Assembly: GCA_963802905.1 (NCBI GenBank)
Contig: CAWDKH010000004.1
Location: 558,001 to 622,000 of the forward strand
Length of the DNA stretch: 64,000 bases
Direction of reading: 5' to 3'
Source of the DNA: DASQFQ01 sp963802905
GTDB taxonomy: Bacteria; Actinomycetota; Thermoleophilia; Solirubrobacterales; Solirubrobacteraceae
Part shown: piece by piece, positions 44,767-52,170 of the stretch
How positions within the stretch are numbered: position 1 is the first letter of the stretch
Layout: every line of letters begins with the position of its first letter
Notes under the pieces: model-generated
Told to the model about the DNA's origin: nothing
The model's database searches: none
The model's input: only the letters and a program-made list of their open reading frames with translations
Program-made: the position numbers and the translations under genes

Positions 44767-45761
44767 TGCCACCTCGCAACGTCCCCGATCGCAACCTCGC
44801 GCTCGAGCTAGTGCGCGTCACGGAGGCGGCTGCACTGGCCGCTGGACGCTACGTCGGGCGCGGCGACAAGGAGGCCGCAGACCAGGCCGCCGTCGACGGC
44901 ATGAACGCCGTGCTCCACACGATCCACATGGACGGCATCGTGGTCATCGGCGAGGGCGAGAAGGACGAGGCGCCGATGCTGGCCAACGGCGAGCAGGTCG
45001 GCGACGGCTCCGACCCGCAGGTCGACATCGCCGTCGACCCGCTCGAGGGAACGCGCCTGTGCGCGCTCGGCATGCCCAACGCGCTCGCGGTGATCGCACT
45101 CGCCGAGCGCGGGGCGATGTTCGACCCCGGCCCGGCCGTCTACATGGAGAAGATGGCCGGCGGCGACGACATCGCCGACCTGCTCGACCTCGACCGGCCG
45201 CTCGGCGAGACCGTCGGGCTGGTGGCGGAGCGCAAGGGCATGGACGTCGGCGACGTGATGGTCGTCGTGCTCGACCGCCCGCGCCACGAGGAGGGCATCC
45301 GGGCGATCCGCGACGCCGGCGCCCGCGTGCGCCTCCTCACCGACGGCGACGTCGCCGGCTCGCTGCTCGCGGTCTCCCCGCGCACGCCCGCGACGCTGCT
45401 GTGGGGGATCGGCGGCACGCCCGAGGGCGTCATCTCGGCCGCCGGCATCAAGTGCATGGGCGGCGCGCTGATCGGCCGGCTGTGGCCGCGCGACGACGCC
45501 GAGCGCAAGGCCGCGGAGGATGCGGGCTACGACGTCGCCCGCATCCTCACCCACGACGACCTCGTCAAGGGCGAGGACGCGTTCTTCTCCGCCACCGGCG
45601 TCACCGACGGCGACGTGCTCCAGGGCGTGCGTTACCACGGCCCGCGCGGGGCCTCGACGGAATCGCTGGTCATGCGCACCCGCTCGGGCACCGTGCGCCG
45701 GATCATGTCGGTCCACGACCGCGACAAGCTGCGGGCGCTGACGGGCTACGCCGGCGGTTAG
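44766..45761 (+). CDS. glpX: class II fructose-1,6-bisphosphatase
   Basis: 331 residues. VIGEGEKDEAPML and VDPLEGTRLCALGMPNA are the lithium-sensitive phosphatase-fold metal-binding motifs of the GlpX family; AVYMEKMAGG and GGTPEGVISAAGIKCMGG are family-specific. It hydrolyses fructose-1,6-bisphosphate in gluconeogenesis. In most actinobacteria this is the main FBPase. It converges on the next gene with a 4-bp overlap. Confidence 0.96.
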   Translation: MPPRNVPDRNLALELVRVTEAAALAAGRYVGRGDKEAADQAAVDGMNAVLHTIHMDGIVVIGEGEKDEAPMLANGEQVGDGSDPQVDIAVDPLEGTRLCALGMPNALAVIALAERGAMFDPGPAVYMEKMAGGDDIADLLDLDRPLGETVGLVAERKGMDVGDVMVVVLDRPRHEEGIRAIRDAGARVRLLTDGDVAGSLLAVSPRTPATLLWGIGGTPEGVISAAGIKCMGGALIGRLWPRDDAERKAAEDAGYDVARILTHDDLVKGEDAFFSATGVTDGDVLQGVRYHGPRGASTESLVMRTRSGTVRRIMSVHDRDKLRALTGYAGG

Positions 45762-46513
45762 TCCCGCGTCATCCAGAGCACGATCGCGGCCACGCCCGCG
45801 AGCCCGGCCGCGGCGAGCGCGGCGAGCCAGCCCCACGGCGTCTCGCCGACCGTGATGGCGCCGTCGCTCTCCCGGCGCACGCCCCGCTGCTCCTCGGAAA
45901 AGCGCCCGACCGCTGACTCCTCGAGCTCGAGCCGCGCCAGCGAGCGCAGGAAGCCGTGGGTGACGACTACGTGGATCTTCGACTGCGTGTGCGAGTAGAC
46001 GAAGCTCGTCAGCCAGGTGGCGATCGCCGGGTAGAAGCTCGCCACCTCGACCTCCACATGCACGGTCGACCAGCCCTCTTCCTCCTCCGGCATGCGCCGG
46101 ACGTCGATCTCGAGGTAGCCGTTGCCACCGCGCCCGCGCGGGGAGACGAGCAGGCCGTCCTCGATCCGCCAGCGCACGACGCCGCGGTCGCGGGCGAACT
46201 CGTACTCGGGCGCGCGGAAGCGCAACAGCACCAGCGGGCGGAACAGCAGCACGACCTGGCGCTCGTCCTCCGTGTACGTCACGCGGATCATCCCGAGCGT
46301 GACCTTCGAGAGGTACTTCCAGTACGTCCGCGCGAGTCGCTCGAGGTTCGCCTGGTTCCAGAGCTTGTCGAGCTCCTCGGCCGGGACGGTGACGTCCGCG
46401 GCCTGGATCGAGCGCACGGCGCCGTGCTCGTCCATGACCGTGTGCTCCTCGGGGTCGCGGATGACCGCGTCCGCGACCCGGCGCTCCCGGCGGGCGTTGA
46501 GCAGGCCCGTCAT
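45758..46513 (-). CDS. membrane-anchored hypothetical protein
   Basis: 251 residues. An acidic/basic soluble region of about 215 residues (beta-rich, e.g. RVTYTEDERQVVLLFRPLVLLRF, then HVEVEVASFYPAIATWLTSF) is followed by one C-terminal span (WGWLAALAAAGLAGVAAIVLW) and a short tail, so it is probably tail-anchored. I do not recognise the family; the soluble part could be a START/polyketide-cyclase-like fold, but this is weak. It lies 1 bp from the upstream epimerase gene, so they form an operon. Confidence 0.7.
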   Translation of the reverse strand: MTGLLNARRERRVADAVIRDPEEHTVMDEHGAVRSIQAADVTVPAEELDKLWNQANLERLARTYWKYLSKVTLGMIRVTYTEDERQVVLLFRPLVLLRFRAPEYEFARDRGVVRWRIEDGLLVSPRGRGGNGYLEIDVRRMPEEEEGWSTVHVEVEVASFYPAIATWLTSFVYSHTQSKIHVVVTHGFLRSLARLELEESAVGRFSEEQRGVRRESDGAITVGETPWGWLAALAAAGLAGVAAIVLWMTRD

Positions 46514-46514
46514 C

Positions 46515-47390
46515 TCACCTCAGCGCGGCCCGCACCGCTGCGTCGAAGCCGAGCGGCGAGTCGTTGAGCCCCGCCGGCGGCGGCTGCTCGACGACCATCT
46601 CGGACTTCAGCCCGTCGATCAGCGGGCGGACGAGCCCGGTGTCGACCGGGGTCACGAGCGAGACCCAGTAGGAGGAGAGGCGGGGGGTGAGCACGGGGAC
46701 CTTGAGGATCAGCGGCGAGCGCCGATCGAGCACGGCGGCCGTGCGGCGCATCATCTCACGGTAGGTCAGGACGTCGGCCCCACCGAGCTGCACCTCCGCC
46801 GGCGGGTCGGGCAGCTCGCCCGCGTCGGCGAGCGTCCGCGCGACGTCGGCGATCGCGACCGGCTGCGAGCGCGTGTCGATCCAGCGCGGCGTGATCATCA
46901 GCGGCAGCCGGCCGACGAGGTGGCGCAGCATCTCGAATGAGGCACTGCCCGGGCCGATCACCATCGCCGCGCGCACGTAGACGGTCGGCACGCGCTGGCG
47001 CAGCAGCTCGGCGACCTCGTGGCGGGAGCGCAGGTGGACCGACGCTTCCGGCCCGGTCGGGCCGAGCCCGCCGAGGTAGACGACCCGCTCGACGCCGGCG
47101 GCGCTCGCGGCCTCGCCGAAGTTGACGGCGGCGGCGCGGTCGTGGGCGACGAAGTCGCCCTTGCCGCTCATCGAGTGGATCAGGTAGTAGGCGGTCTTGA
47201 CGCCCTCGAGCGCCGCTGGCAGGCCGTCGCCCTTGACGGCGTCGCCCTTGCGGAGCTCGACGTCGGGCGGGAGGTCGGAGCTGTCCGGGTTGCGGACGAG
47301 CGCGCGCACGCGCTGCCCGCGGGATTGCAGCTCGGAGAGCAGGTGGGAGCCGACGTAGCCGGAAGCTCCGGTGAGCAGGATCTGTGTCAT
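46515..47390 (-). CDS. NAD(P)-binding epimerase-like protein (atypical SDR)
   Basis: 291 residues. ILLTGASGYVGSHLLSEL is the N-terminal Rossmann motif of extended/atypical SDRs; VKTAYYLIHSM, ERVVYLGGLGP and VRAAMVIGPGSASFEML are typical of the NDUFA9/YbjT-like group. The usual catalytic YxxxK is not evident, suggesting binding or a non-classical reaction. It is divergent from the MerR gene across 119 bp and precedes the tail-anchored protein gene. Confidence 0.88.
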   Translation of the reverse strand: MTQILLTGASGYVGSHLLSELQSRGQRVRALVRNPDSSDLPPDVELRKGDAVKGDGLPAALEGVKTAYYLIHSMSGKGDFVAHDRAAAVNFGEAASAAGVERVVYLGGLGPTGPEASVHLRSRHEVAELLRQRVPTVYVRAAMVIGPGSASFEMLRHLVGRLPLMITPRWIDTRSQPVAIADVARTLADAGELPDPPAEVQLGGADVLTYREMMRRTAAVLDRRSPLILKVPVLTPRLSSYWVSLVTPVDTGLVRPLIDGLKSEMVVEQPPPAGLNDSPLGFDAAVRAALR

Positions 47391-47474
47391 TGCGCCAGAT
47401 ACGGGCGGGAACGCGTCCGGGATTGGATCCCGCCGACCTGCGAGCCCCGTAGCAGGAGGATGCGGAGGCCCAAC

Positions 47475-47492
47475 GTTGAACGCCGTGTTGAA
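47475..47492. promoter_or_regulatory. GTTGAA direct repeat upstream of MerR-DICT gene
   Basis: GTTGAA occurs at 47475-47480 and 47487-47492, 12 bp apart, just before a -10-like TATGGT (47495-47500) and the GTG start at 47510. Direct repeats are bound by some MerR-like regulators such as BldC. Autoregulation is possible but unproven. Confidence 0.3.
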
Positions 47493-47509
47493 GGTATGGT
47501 GACTACTTC

Positions 47510-48343
47510 GTGAAGGGCCTCGCCATCAAGGACGTGGCCGCGCGCACCGGCATCGCAGCGGGCACGATCCGCATGTGGGAGCAGCGCTACGGCTTCCCGG
47601 TGCCGGAGCGCACGAGCGCGGGGTACCGCGTCTACTCCGAGGACGACGTCGACGCGCTGCGGCGCGTGCTCGCCTACCGCGAGCGCGGGCTGTCGGTCCC
47701 GGCCGCAGTCGATCGCGCGCGCTCGAGCGACCTCGCCACCGACCGGCCGTCGCTCTACGGCGCGCTCGCCTCGAGCGACTCGCCGCCGCCCGCCCAGGTG
47801 CTGAGCAAGCGCACGCTGATCGCCGTCTCGCGCGCGATCGAGGAGGAGACGATCTCCCGCGCGGCCTCGCCCCTGGTGATCGCGGCGTTCCAGAGCGAGC
47901 GCAACTACCGCGCCGTCGAGCACCGCTACAAGGCGATGGCGCGGACCGCAGACGCCGTGCTCGTGTTCGCCGACTTCGAGGCGCAGGGCGGCGGAGGCGA
48001 CGCGCCCGTCGAGGTGCCGCTCGAGCGGGACGACGGGCTCGGCAACGAGTGGGCGGTCGTGGTCGACGCGCCTGGCTACGCCGCGTGCCTGCTCGGCTGG
48101 GAGCAGCCCCAGGCGCAGCCGGTGGCCGATCTCGAGCGGCGCTTCGAGGCGATGTGGACGCTCGACCCGCGCGTCGTGCGCCGGGCGGCGCAGGTGGCGG
48201 TGACGCTGGCGCGGCGCGCGGATCCCGACCTGGGCGAGCGGATCGAGGGCCTGCTGGCCGAGCGGCCGCTGGCGATGGAGCAGCCGGCGCCGGGCCTGAC
48301 CGCCGTCACGAACCGGATCGTCGGCTACTTGGACGCCGGCTGA
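47510..48343 (+). CDS. MerR-family regulator with DICT sensory domain
   Basis: 277 residues from a GTG. The N-terminal MerR helix-turn-helix reads IKDVAARTGIAAGTIRMWEQRYGFPVPERTSAGYRVY (in blocks), with the RYG-type wing. Residues 95-220 match the DICT domain (LSKRTLIAVSRAIEEET, then FQSERNYRAVEHRYKAMA and WAVVVDAPGYAACLLGWE), associated with light or cyclic-dinucleotide signalling in other proteins. A C-terminal 50-residue helix region follows. The 3' end overlaps the convergent RlpA-like gene by 19 bp. A possible RBS is weak. Confidence 0.88.
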   Translation: MKGLAIKDVAARTGIAAGTIRMWEQRYGFPVPERTSAGYRVYSEDDVDALRRVLAYRERGLSVPAAVDRARSSDLATDRPSLYGALASSDSPPPAQVLSKRTLIAVSRAIEEETISRAASPLVIAAFQSERNYRAVEHRYKAMARTADAVLVFADFEAQGGGGDAPVEVPLERDDGLGNEWAVVVDAPGYAACLLGWEQPQAQPVADLERRFEAMWTLDPRVVRRAAQVAVTLARRADPDLGERIEGLLAERPLAMEQPAPGLTAVTNRIVGYLDAG

Positions 48344-49020
48344 GCGGGCGGATCGAGGCGGATCGCGCCGATGCGATCCGTCTCCGTGAAGCCGAGCATC
48401 TGGGCGGCCGCGGCGGTGAGGTCCCACTTCGCCTCGCCGCTGAACGGGCCGCGGTCGATGACCGGGACGACGATCGTGGTGGACCCGTAGCGCACGGCGA
48501 CGTTCGTCCCGCACGGCAGGCTGCGGTGGGCGACGCCGACCGTCTCCTCGGTCAGCTCGATCCCGCACGCGGTCGTGTTGCCGTAGAAGCCCGGGCCGTA
48601 CCAGGTGGCGATCGCGGGGCGGAAGACGGTGAGCGTGAGCTCGGGCGAGGCCGAGGCGGCCTTCGCCCCGCCGCCGACGAGCGCGCGCGTCCGGAACTGG
48701 CCGATGCGGCGCGGCTTCCAGCGGGCGACGAACGTGCCGTCGTCCTTCACGGTCGTGCGCGCCTGCTTGGTCCACGCCTGGGTCACCGGGTCGAGGTACT
48801 GCACGAGCACCGGGCGGCCGGCGAGCTTCGGCTCGACGGCGCCGCGGAAGCGGACCTTCTTGCCGAGCAGCGCGTTGCCGCCGCCGGAGAGCTGGAACGG
48901 CGAGGGCGCGGCGGAGGGTGCCTCGGCGCCGCCCGACGGCGTCTGCGCGATGGCGGTCGCCGGTAGCACCGCGGCAATGGCGGCGAGGCACGGCACGATC
49001 CGAGTCGTCAGGCGTCTCAT
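48325..49020 (-). CDS. secreted RlpA-like double-psi beta-barrel protein
   Basis: 231 residues with a signal peptide (IVPCLAAIAAVLPATAIA). The middle region (about 45-130) is an Ig-like/bacterial-surface beta domain (VRFRGAVEPKLAGRPVLVQYL). The C-terminal domain ATWYGPGFYGNTTACGIEL, PCGTNVAVRY and VIDRGPF matches the RlpA double-psi beta-barrel found in septal lytic transglycosylases; the acidic residue of DRGPF is conserved. It probably acts on naked glycan or binds the wall. A c-di-AMP riboswitch precedes it. Confidence 0.88.
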   Translation of the reverse strand: MRRLTTRIVPCLAAIAAVLPATAIAQTPSGGAEAPSAAPSPFQLSGGGNALLGKKVRFRGAVEPKLAGRPVLVQYLDPVTQAWTKQARTTVKDDGTFVARWKPRRIGQFRTRALVGGGAKAASASPELTLTVFRPAIATWYGPGFYGNTTACGIELTEETVGVAHRSLPCGTNVAVRYGSTTIVVPVIDRGPFSGEAKWDLTAAAAQMLGFTETDRIGAIRLDPPAQPASK

Positions 49021-49029
49021 GGCTTTCTC

Positions 49030-49167
49030 CGGTGCCTACGAGGTGAGCTGACGGGCTCGCGCAGAGAAAGCAGCGCTACAACCGGAAGTCCGGCCGATTC
49101 GCCCCCGCGGACAACGATCCGCATTGGGTCCCCCGCTCGCCGGGCATGGAAACCCGACGATTCGGCG
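49030..49167 (-). ncRNA. cyclic-di-AMP riboswitch (ydaO-yuaA leader)
   Basis: On the minus strand the leader of the RlpA-like gene contains GCGGGGGACCCAAT, GGGGGCGAATCGGCC and the 3' block GAGCCCGTCAGCTCACCTCG followed by TAGGC, the ydaO signature. The block ends about 13 nt before the start codon, within range of the ribosome binding site GGAGAAAG. It is the second member of the class in the window and again controls a wall-active secreted protein. Boundaries are approximate. Confidence 0.9.
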
Positions 49168-49187
49168 CGCGGAAATCTAGCAGTCGG

Positions 49188-49609
49188 TTAGGGCCTGGGG
49201 AGCTTGTCGACCGCGCGCTTGAGGACCTGGCCGCCGACTGCGAGGCCGATCTGCGCCAGCTCCCCGGCCGCCTGGATGGCGGTGGTCACGAGCTCGGTGC
49301 CGCTGGGCGGCGAGTTGGGCGACTCGGGCGCCGGCTCGGCGGTGCGAGCGCGCTCCGTCGACTCGGCGAGCGAGGGCGCTCCGGCGCGGACCGGGCGCGC
49401 GGCCGTGGCGCGGGTGCGGCCTTCGGCTTCGCGACGGCGCGCGGCTTGGATGCGGCCTTCGGCTTCGCGGCCGCGCGCGGCTTCGGCTTCGCCTTCGTGG
49501 CCGTCGCCGACTTCCCGTTCGCGCTCTTCCGCCGCTCGCCGCCGAACCGCGTCGGGCGGGTGGCGGGAAGGCTGCCGAGGACGCTTTCGTCGTCCGTCTT
49601 CTCGGTCAT
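49188..49609 (-). pseudogene. small Ala/Lys/Pro-rich protein, frameshifted
   Basis: The start MTEKTDDESVLGSLPATRPT (49609) leads into KPRAAAKPKAASKPRAVAKP, low-complexity basic repeats. The C-terminal part SGTELVTTAIQAAGELAQIG, then VGGQVLKRAVDKLPRP is in a different frame; the shift lies near 49410, in the run CACGGCCGCGCGCCCGG. The two ends belong to one protein type that I recall from related genomes, with an amphipathic C-terminal helix. Function unknown. It is either an indel error or real decay. Confidence 0.6.
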
Positions 49610-49623
49610 ATCTCCACCAGTCT

Positions 49624-49676
49624 ACGTTTCGCGTGCGCCCCCTGGGGCACCCCAATTCCAGGGATTGGTGAAACGT
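49624..49676. other. nested inverted repeats upstream of the sigma-factor gene
   Basis: Outer arms ACGTTTC (49624-49630) and GAAACGT (49670-49676) enclose CCCTGG (49640-49645) and CCAGGG (49658-49663). The element lies in the 163-bp gap between divergent genes, upstream of rpoD. It may form a structured leader or a regulatory cruciform; no family recognised. No confident promoter was found in the rest of this gap. Confidence 0.45.
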
Positions 49677-49772
49677 GGACGCAATCGGATTGAGCGCCTA
49701 GACTCAGGTCCGTCCTAAGCTCCTAGGGATACAACTCATGCCCGCAGCTCGTGGGCCCGAACACAGGACCTG

Positions 49773-50873
49773 ATGTCAGTCGTTGATCTGCAGGAACTCG
49801 AAGAAGTCAAGGGCCTGCTCCTGAAGGGGCAGCAGCTCGGGGTGCTGACCTTCGCGGAGATCGCCACGGCGGTTGCGGAGATCGACCTCGACGAGTCGGA
49901 TGTGGAAGAGCTCCACACCTACCTCGAGAAGTCCGAGATCGAGCTGGTCGAGGAGATCGACCCGGCCGTCGGCGCTGCGCAGGAGGAACGCGCGCCCGAC
50001 AAGCGCGGCCGCCGCAAGGCGAAGACCGCGATCGATCTCAAGCCGGACATGACGACGGACAGCCTCCAGCTGTTCCTCAAGGACATCGGCAAGGTCCGCC
50101 TGCTCACGGCGCAGGAAGAGGTCGACCTCGCGCGCCGCATCGAGCGCGGCGACCTCGACGCGAAGCAGAAGATGGTCGAGTCGAACCTCCGCCTCGTCGT
50201 CTCGATCGCCAAGAACTACCGCAACCAGGGTCTGCCGTTCCTCGACCTGATCCAGGAGGGGACGCTCGGTCTCGTGCGTGCGGCGGAGAAGTTCGACTAC
50301 CGCAAGGGCTTCAAGTTCTCGACCTACGCGACCTGGTGGATCCGCCAGGCGATCGCCCGCGCCCTCGCTGACAAGGCGCGCACGATCCGCATCCCGGTCC
50401 ACGTCGTCGAGAAGCTCAACAAGATCGGCCGCGCCGAGCGCAAGCTCGTCACCGAGCTGGGCCGCGAGCCCACCCCGGAGGAGATCGCCGAGGTCACCGG
50501 CATCGAGCCCGACGAGGTCGACTCGATCAAGCGCTCCGCGCAGGCCCCGGTCTCGCTCGAGAAGCCGGTCGGCGACGAGGAGGAGTCCGAGTTCGGCCAG
50601 TTCATCGCCGACGAGCGGGCCGAGTCGCCGTACGAGCGCGCCGCCGAGATCCTCACCAAGGAAGCGCTGCGCGAGGCGCTCGAGAACCTGTCCTACCGCG
50701 AGCGCCGCGTGCTTGAGCTGCGCTACGGCCTGGGCGGCGAGCACCCCCGCACGCTGGATGAGGTCGGTCGCACGTTCAACGTGACGCGCGAGCGCATCCG
50801 CCAGATCGAGAACCAGTCGCTCAAGAAGCTGCAGTCGCTCGCGGAAGCCCAGAAGCTCCGCGATGTTGCCTAG
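49773..50873 (+). CDS. rpoD: principal RNA polymerase sigma factor (RpoD/SigA)
   Basis: 366 residues. Region 1.1-like acidic start (to about 70), region 1.2 SLQLFLKDIGKVRLLTAQEE, region 2 with NLRLVVSIAKNYRNQG, DLIQEGTLGLVRAAEKFD and GFKFSTYATWWIRQAI, region 3, and region 4 with RERRVLELRYGLGG and TLDEVGRTFNVTRERIRQIE. This is the housekeeping sigma subunit. AGGA lies 8 bp before the ATG. An inverted repeat GCGCCCG/CGGGCGC follows the stop (50875-50902). Confidence 0.95.
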   Translation: MSVVDLQELEEVKGLLLKGQQLGVLTFAEIATAVAEIDLDESDVEELHTYLEKSEIELVEEIDPAVGAAQEERAPDKRGRRKAKTAIDLKPDMTTDSLQLFLKDIGKVRLLTAQEEVDLARRIERGDLDAKQKMVESNLRLVVSIAKNYRNQGLPFLDLIQEGTLGLVRAAEKFDYRKGFKFSTYATWWIRQAIARALADKARTIRIPVHVVEKLNKIGRAERKLVTELGREPTPEEIAEVTGIEPDEVDSIKRSAQAPVSLEKPVGDEEESEFGQFIADERAESPYERAAEILTKEALREALENLSYRERRVLELRYGLGGEHPRTLDEVGRTFNVTRERIRQIENQSLKKLQSLAEAQKLRDVA

Positions 50874-50874
50874 C

Positions 50875-50902
50875 GCGCCCGTCTCGGCATAGAGTCGGGC
50901 GC
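50875..50902 (+). terminator. weak hairpin after rpoD
   Basis: GCGCCCG (50875-50881) pairs with CGGGCGC (50896-50902) across a 14-base loop, just after the rpoD stop. No T-run follows, so termination may be partial or factor-dependent. Confidence 0.4.
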
Positions 50903-50959
50903 ATCGCCGAGCACGCGCACGCCCCCGCGGAGAGGGACGAAGCTCCTGAGCCGTCACGG

Positions 50960-51883
50960 ATGACCGCCACTCAGGCGCCGTCAGCCGTCGACCGCGTGCT
51001 CCAGCTCCAGCGCACGGCGGGCAACGCCGCGGTCGGGCGGCTGCTGCGCGCGGTCATCGAGGACATCGAGGTGCCGATGGCCGTGAACCACACTCGGCCT
51101 GGGGCGGCCACGCAGGACGACCATGCGCTGGCCCACCAGCGCCACAAGGGCCACGCCTTCGTCCGCGACCGCGGAGAAGACGCGAGCGGCGTCGATGTCA
51201 GCGACATCCGCCAGGGCAACATCGGCGACTGCTTCTTCCTCTCCCCGCTGATGGCCACCGCGCGCATCAACCCGGGACGGATCGCGAACAAGGTGCGCCG
51301 CATCGGCGAGTCGCCCACCGGCGGCGACGCTTACGAGGTCAAGCTGTTCGACGCGAGCGGCAAGCTCGTCACCCACCATGTCGACGACCGCTTCGTGACC
51401 AGCGTGGCCGGGGCGCCGGCCTATGCCCAGTACGGCGACCGCGCCGCCGACGGGGGCCAGGAGCTCTGGGTGATGCTCATGGAGAAGGCGTGGGCCGCGC
51501 AGCGCGGCGGCTTCAACAACCTCGACTTCGGCCAGGCGAGCGACGGGCTGATGGCGGTGTCCGGCACCACCGGCACCTGGCACCACATCGCCGCCGAGAG
51601 CACGGATCAGATCCTCAGCGCGATCGCGCAGGCGGTCGAGAACAACAAGCCGGTGATCCCGATCACGCCTGGGCCGCTCACCTCGCCCGCGCTCGCCTGG
51701 GCCACCGCCAACGGCGTCACGCTCGTCCCGAGCCACGCCTACAACGTCGCGGGCGCCAACCGCACCGCCCAGACGATCGACGTCGCCAACCCGTGGGGCC
51801 GCAACCACCTCAACGCACTGTCGGTCGGCAACTTCCGGATGATCTTCGACTGGTACCTGGTCGGCGACCAGTCGCTGAAGTGA
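50960..51883 (+). CDS. calpain-family (C2-like) cysteine protease with eCIS-cargo-like leader
   Basis: 307 residues. The catalytic set of calpains is intact: Gln85 and Cys91 in DIRQGNIGDCFFLSPLMA, His259 in PSHAYNV and Asn277 in DVANPWG; ELWVMLMEKAWA is the helix after the Cys domain. Calpains are rare in bacteria. The N-terminus VLQLQRTAGNAAVGRLL matches the LQRxxGNxAVxxLL leader that I know from DUF4157-type proteins carried by extracellular contractile injection systems, so this may be a delivered toxin; that is inference. No signal peptide. The stop overlaps a small gene by 4 bp (GTGA). No calcium-binding EF-hand or C2 domain is present. Confidence 0.85.
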   Translation: MTATQAPSAVDRVLQLQRTAGNAAVGRLLRAVIEDIEVPMAVNHTRPGAATQDDHALAHQRHKGHAFVRDRGEDASGVDVSDIRQGNIGDCFFLSPLMATARINPGRIANKVRRIGESPTGGDAYEVKLFDASGKLVTHHVDDRFVTSVAGAPAYAQYGDRAADGGQELWVMLMEKAWAAQRGGFNNLDFGQASDGLMAVSGTTGTWHHIAAESTDQILSAIAQAVENNKPVIPITPGPLTSPALAWATANGVTLVPSHAYNVAGANRTAQTIDVANPWGRNHLNALSVGNFRMIFDWYLVGDQSLK

Positions 51884-52143
51884 CGCTGAGGCTCCACGAG
51901 ACGGGCCAGACCCAGGTCGACGGCGCGTGGGTGGCGGCCGTCAACCTCGGGGCGCGCGAGCCGCTCGGCCGCGAGGGGCCGTTCGCGCTGCGGGCGCAGA
52001 TCAGCGTCGACGAGCTGCCGCCGGTCGACGTCGCCGAGGGCGATGAGATCGAGATCGCCGGCTCACGCTGGCGCGTGGTGGAGATCGTTGAGGATCCTGC
52101 GCACCAGCGCGGCGACGTCTTCCTCGAACGCGCTCAAGAGTGA
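51880..52143 (+). CDS. small partner of the calpain-like protease
   Basis: 87 residues from a GTG overlapping the protease stop. A beta-rich protein (LRLHETGQTQVDGAWVAAVN, then VAEGDEIEIAGSRWRVVEIV) that looks like an SH3/OB-type barrel. No family recognised. Overlapping translation suggests a joint function: chaperone, inhibitor/immunity protein or adaptor. It ends 27 bp before pilT. Confidence 0.6.
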   Translation: MTLRLHETGQTQVDGAWVAAVNLGAREPLGREGPFALRAQISVDELPPVDVAEGDEIEIAGSRWRVVEIVEDPAHQRGDVFLERAQE

Positions 52144-52170
52144 GCTGCACCCGGCCGATGAAGGCCGGGT

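Noticed and set aside
49146..49718. Plus-strand frame with GFGFAFV-type repeats
   Set aside because: It is the antisense of the Lys/Ala/Pro repeats of the minus-strand small protein.
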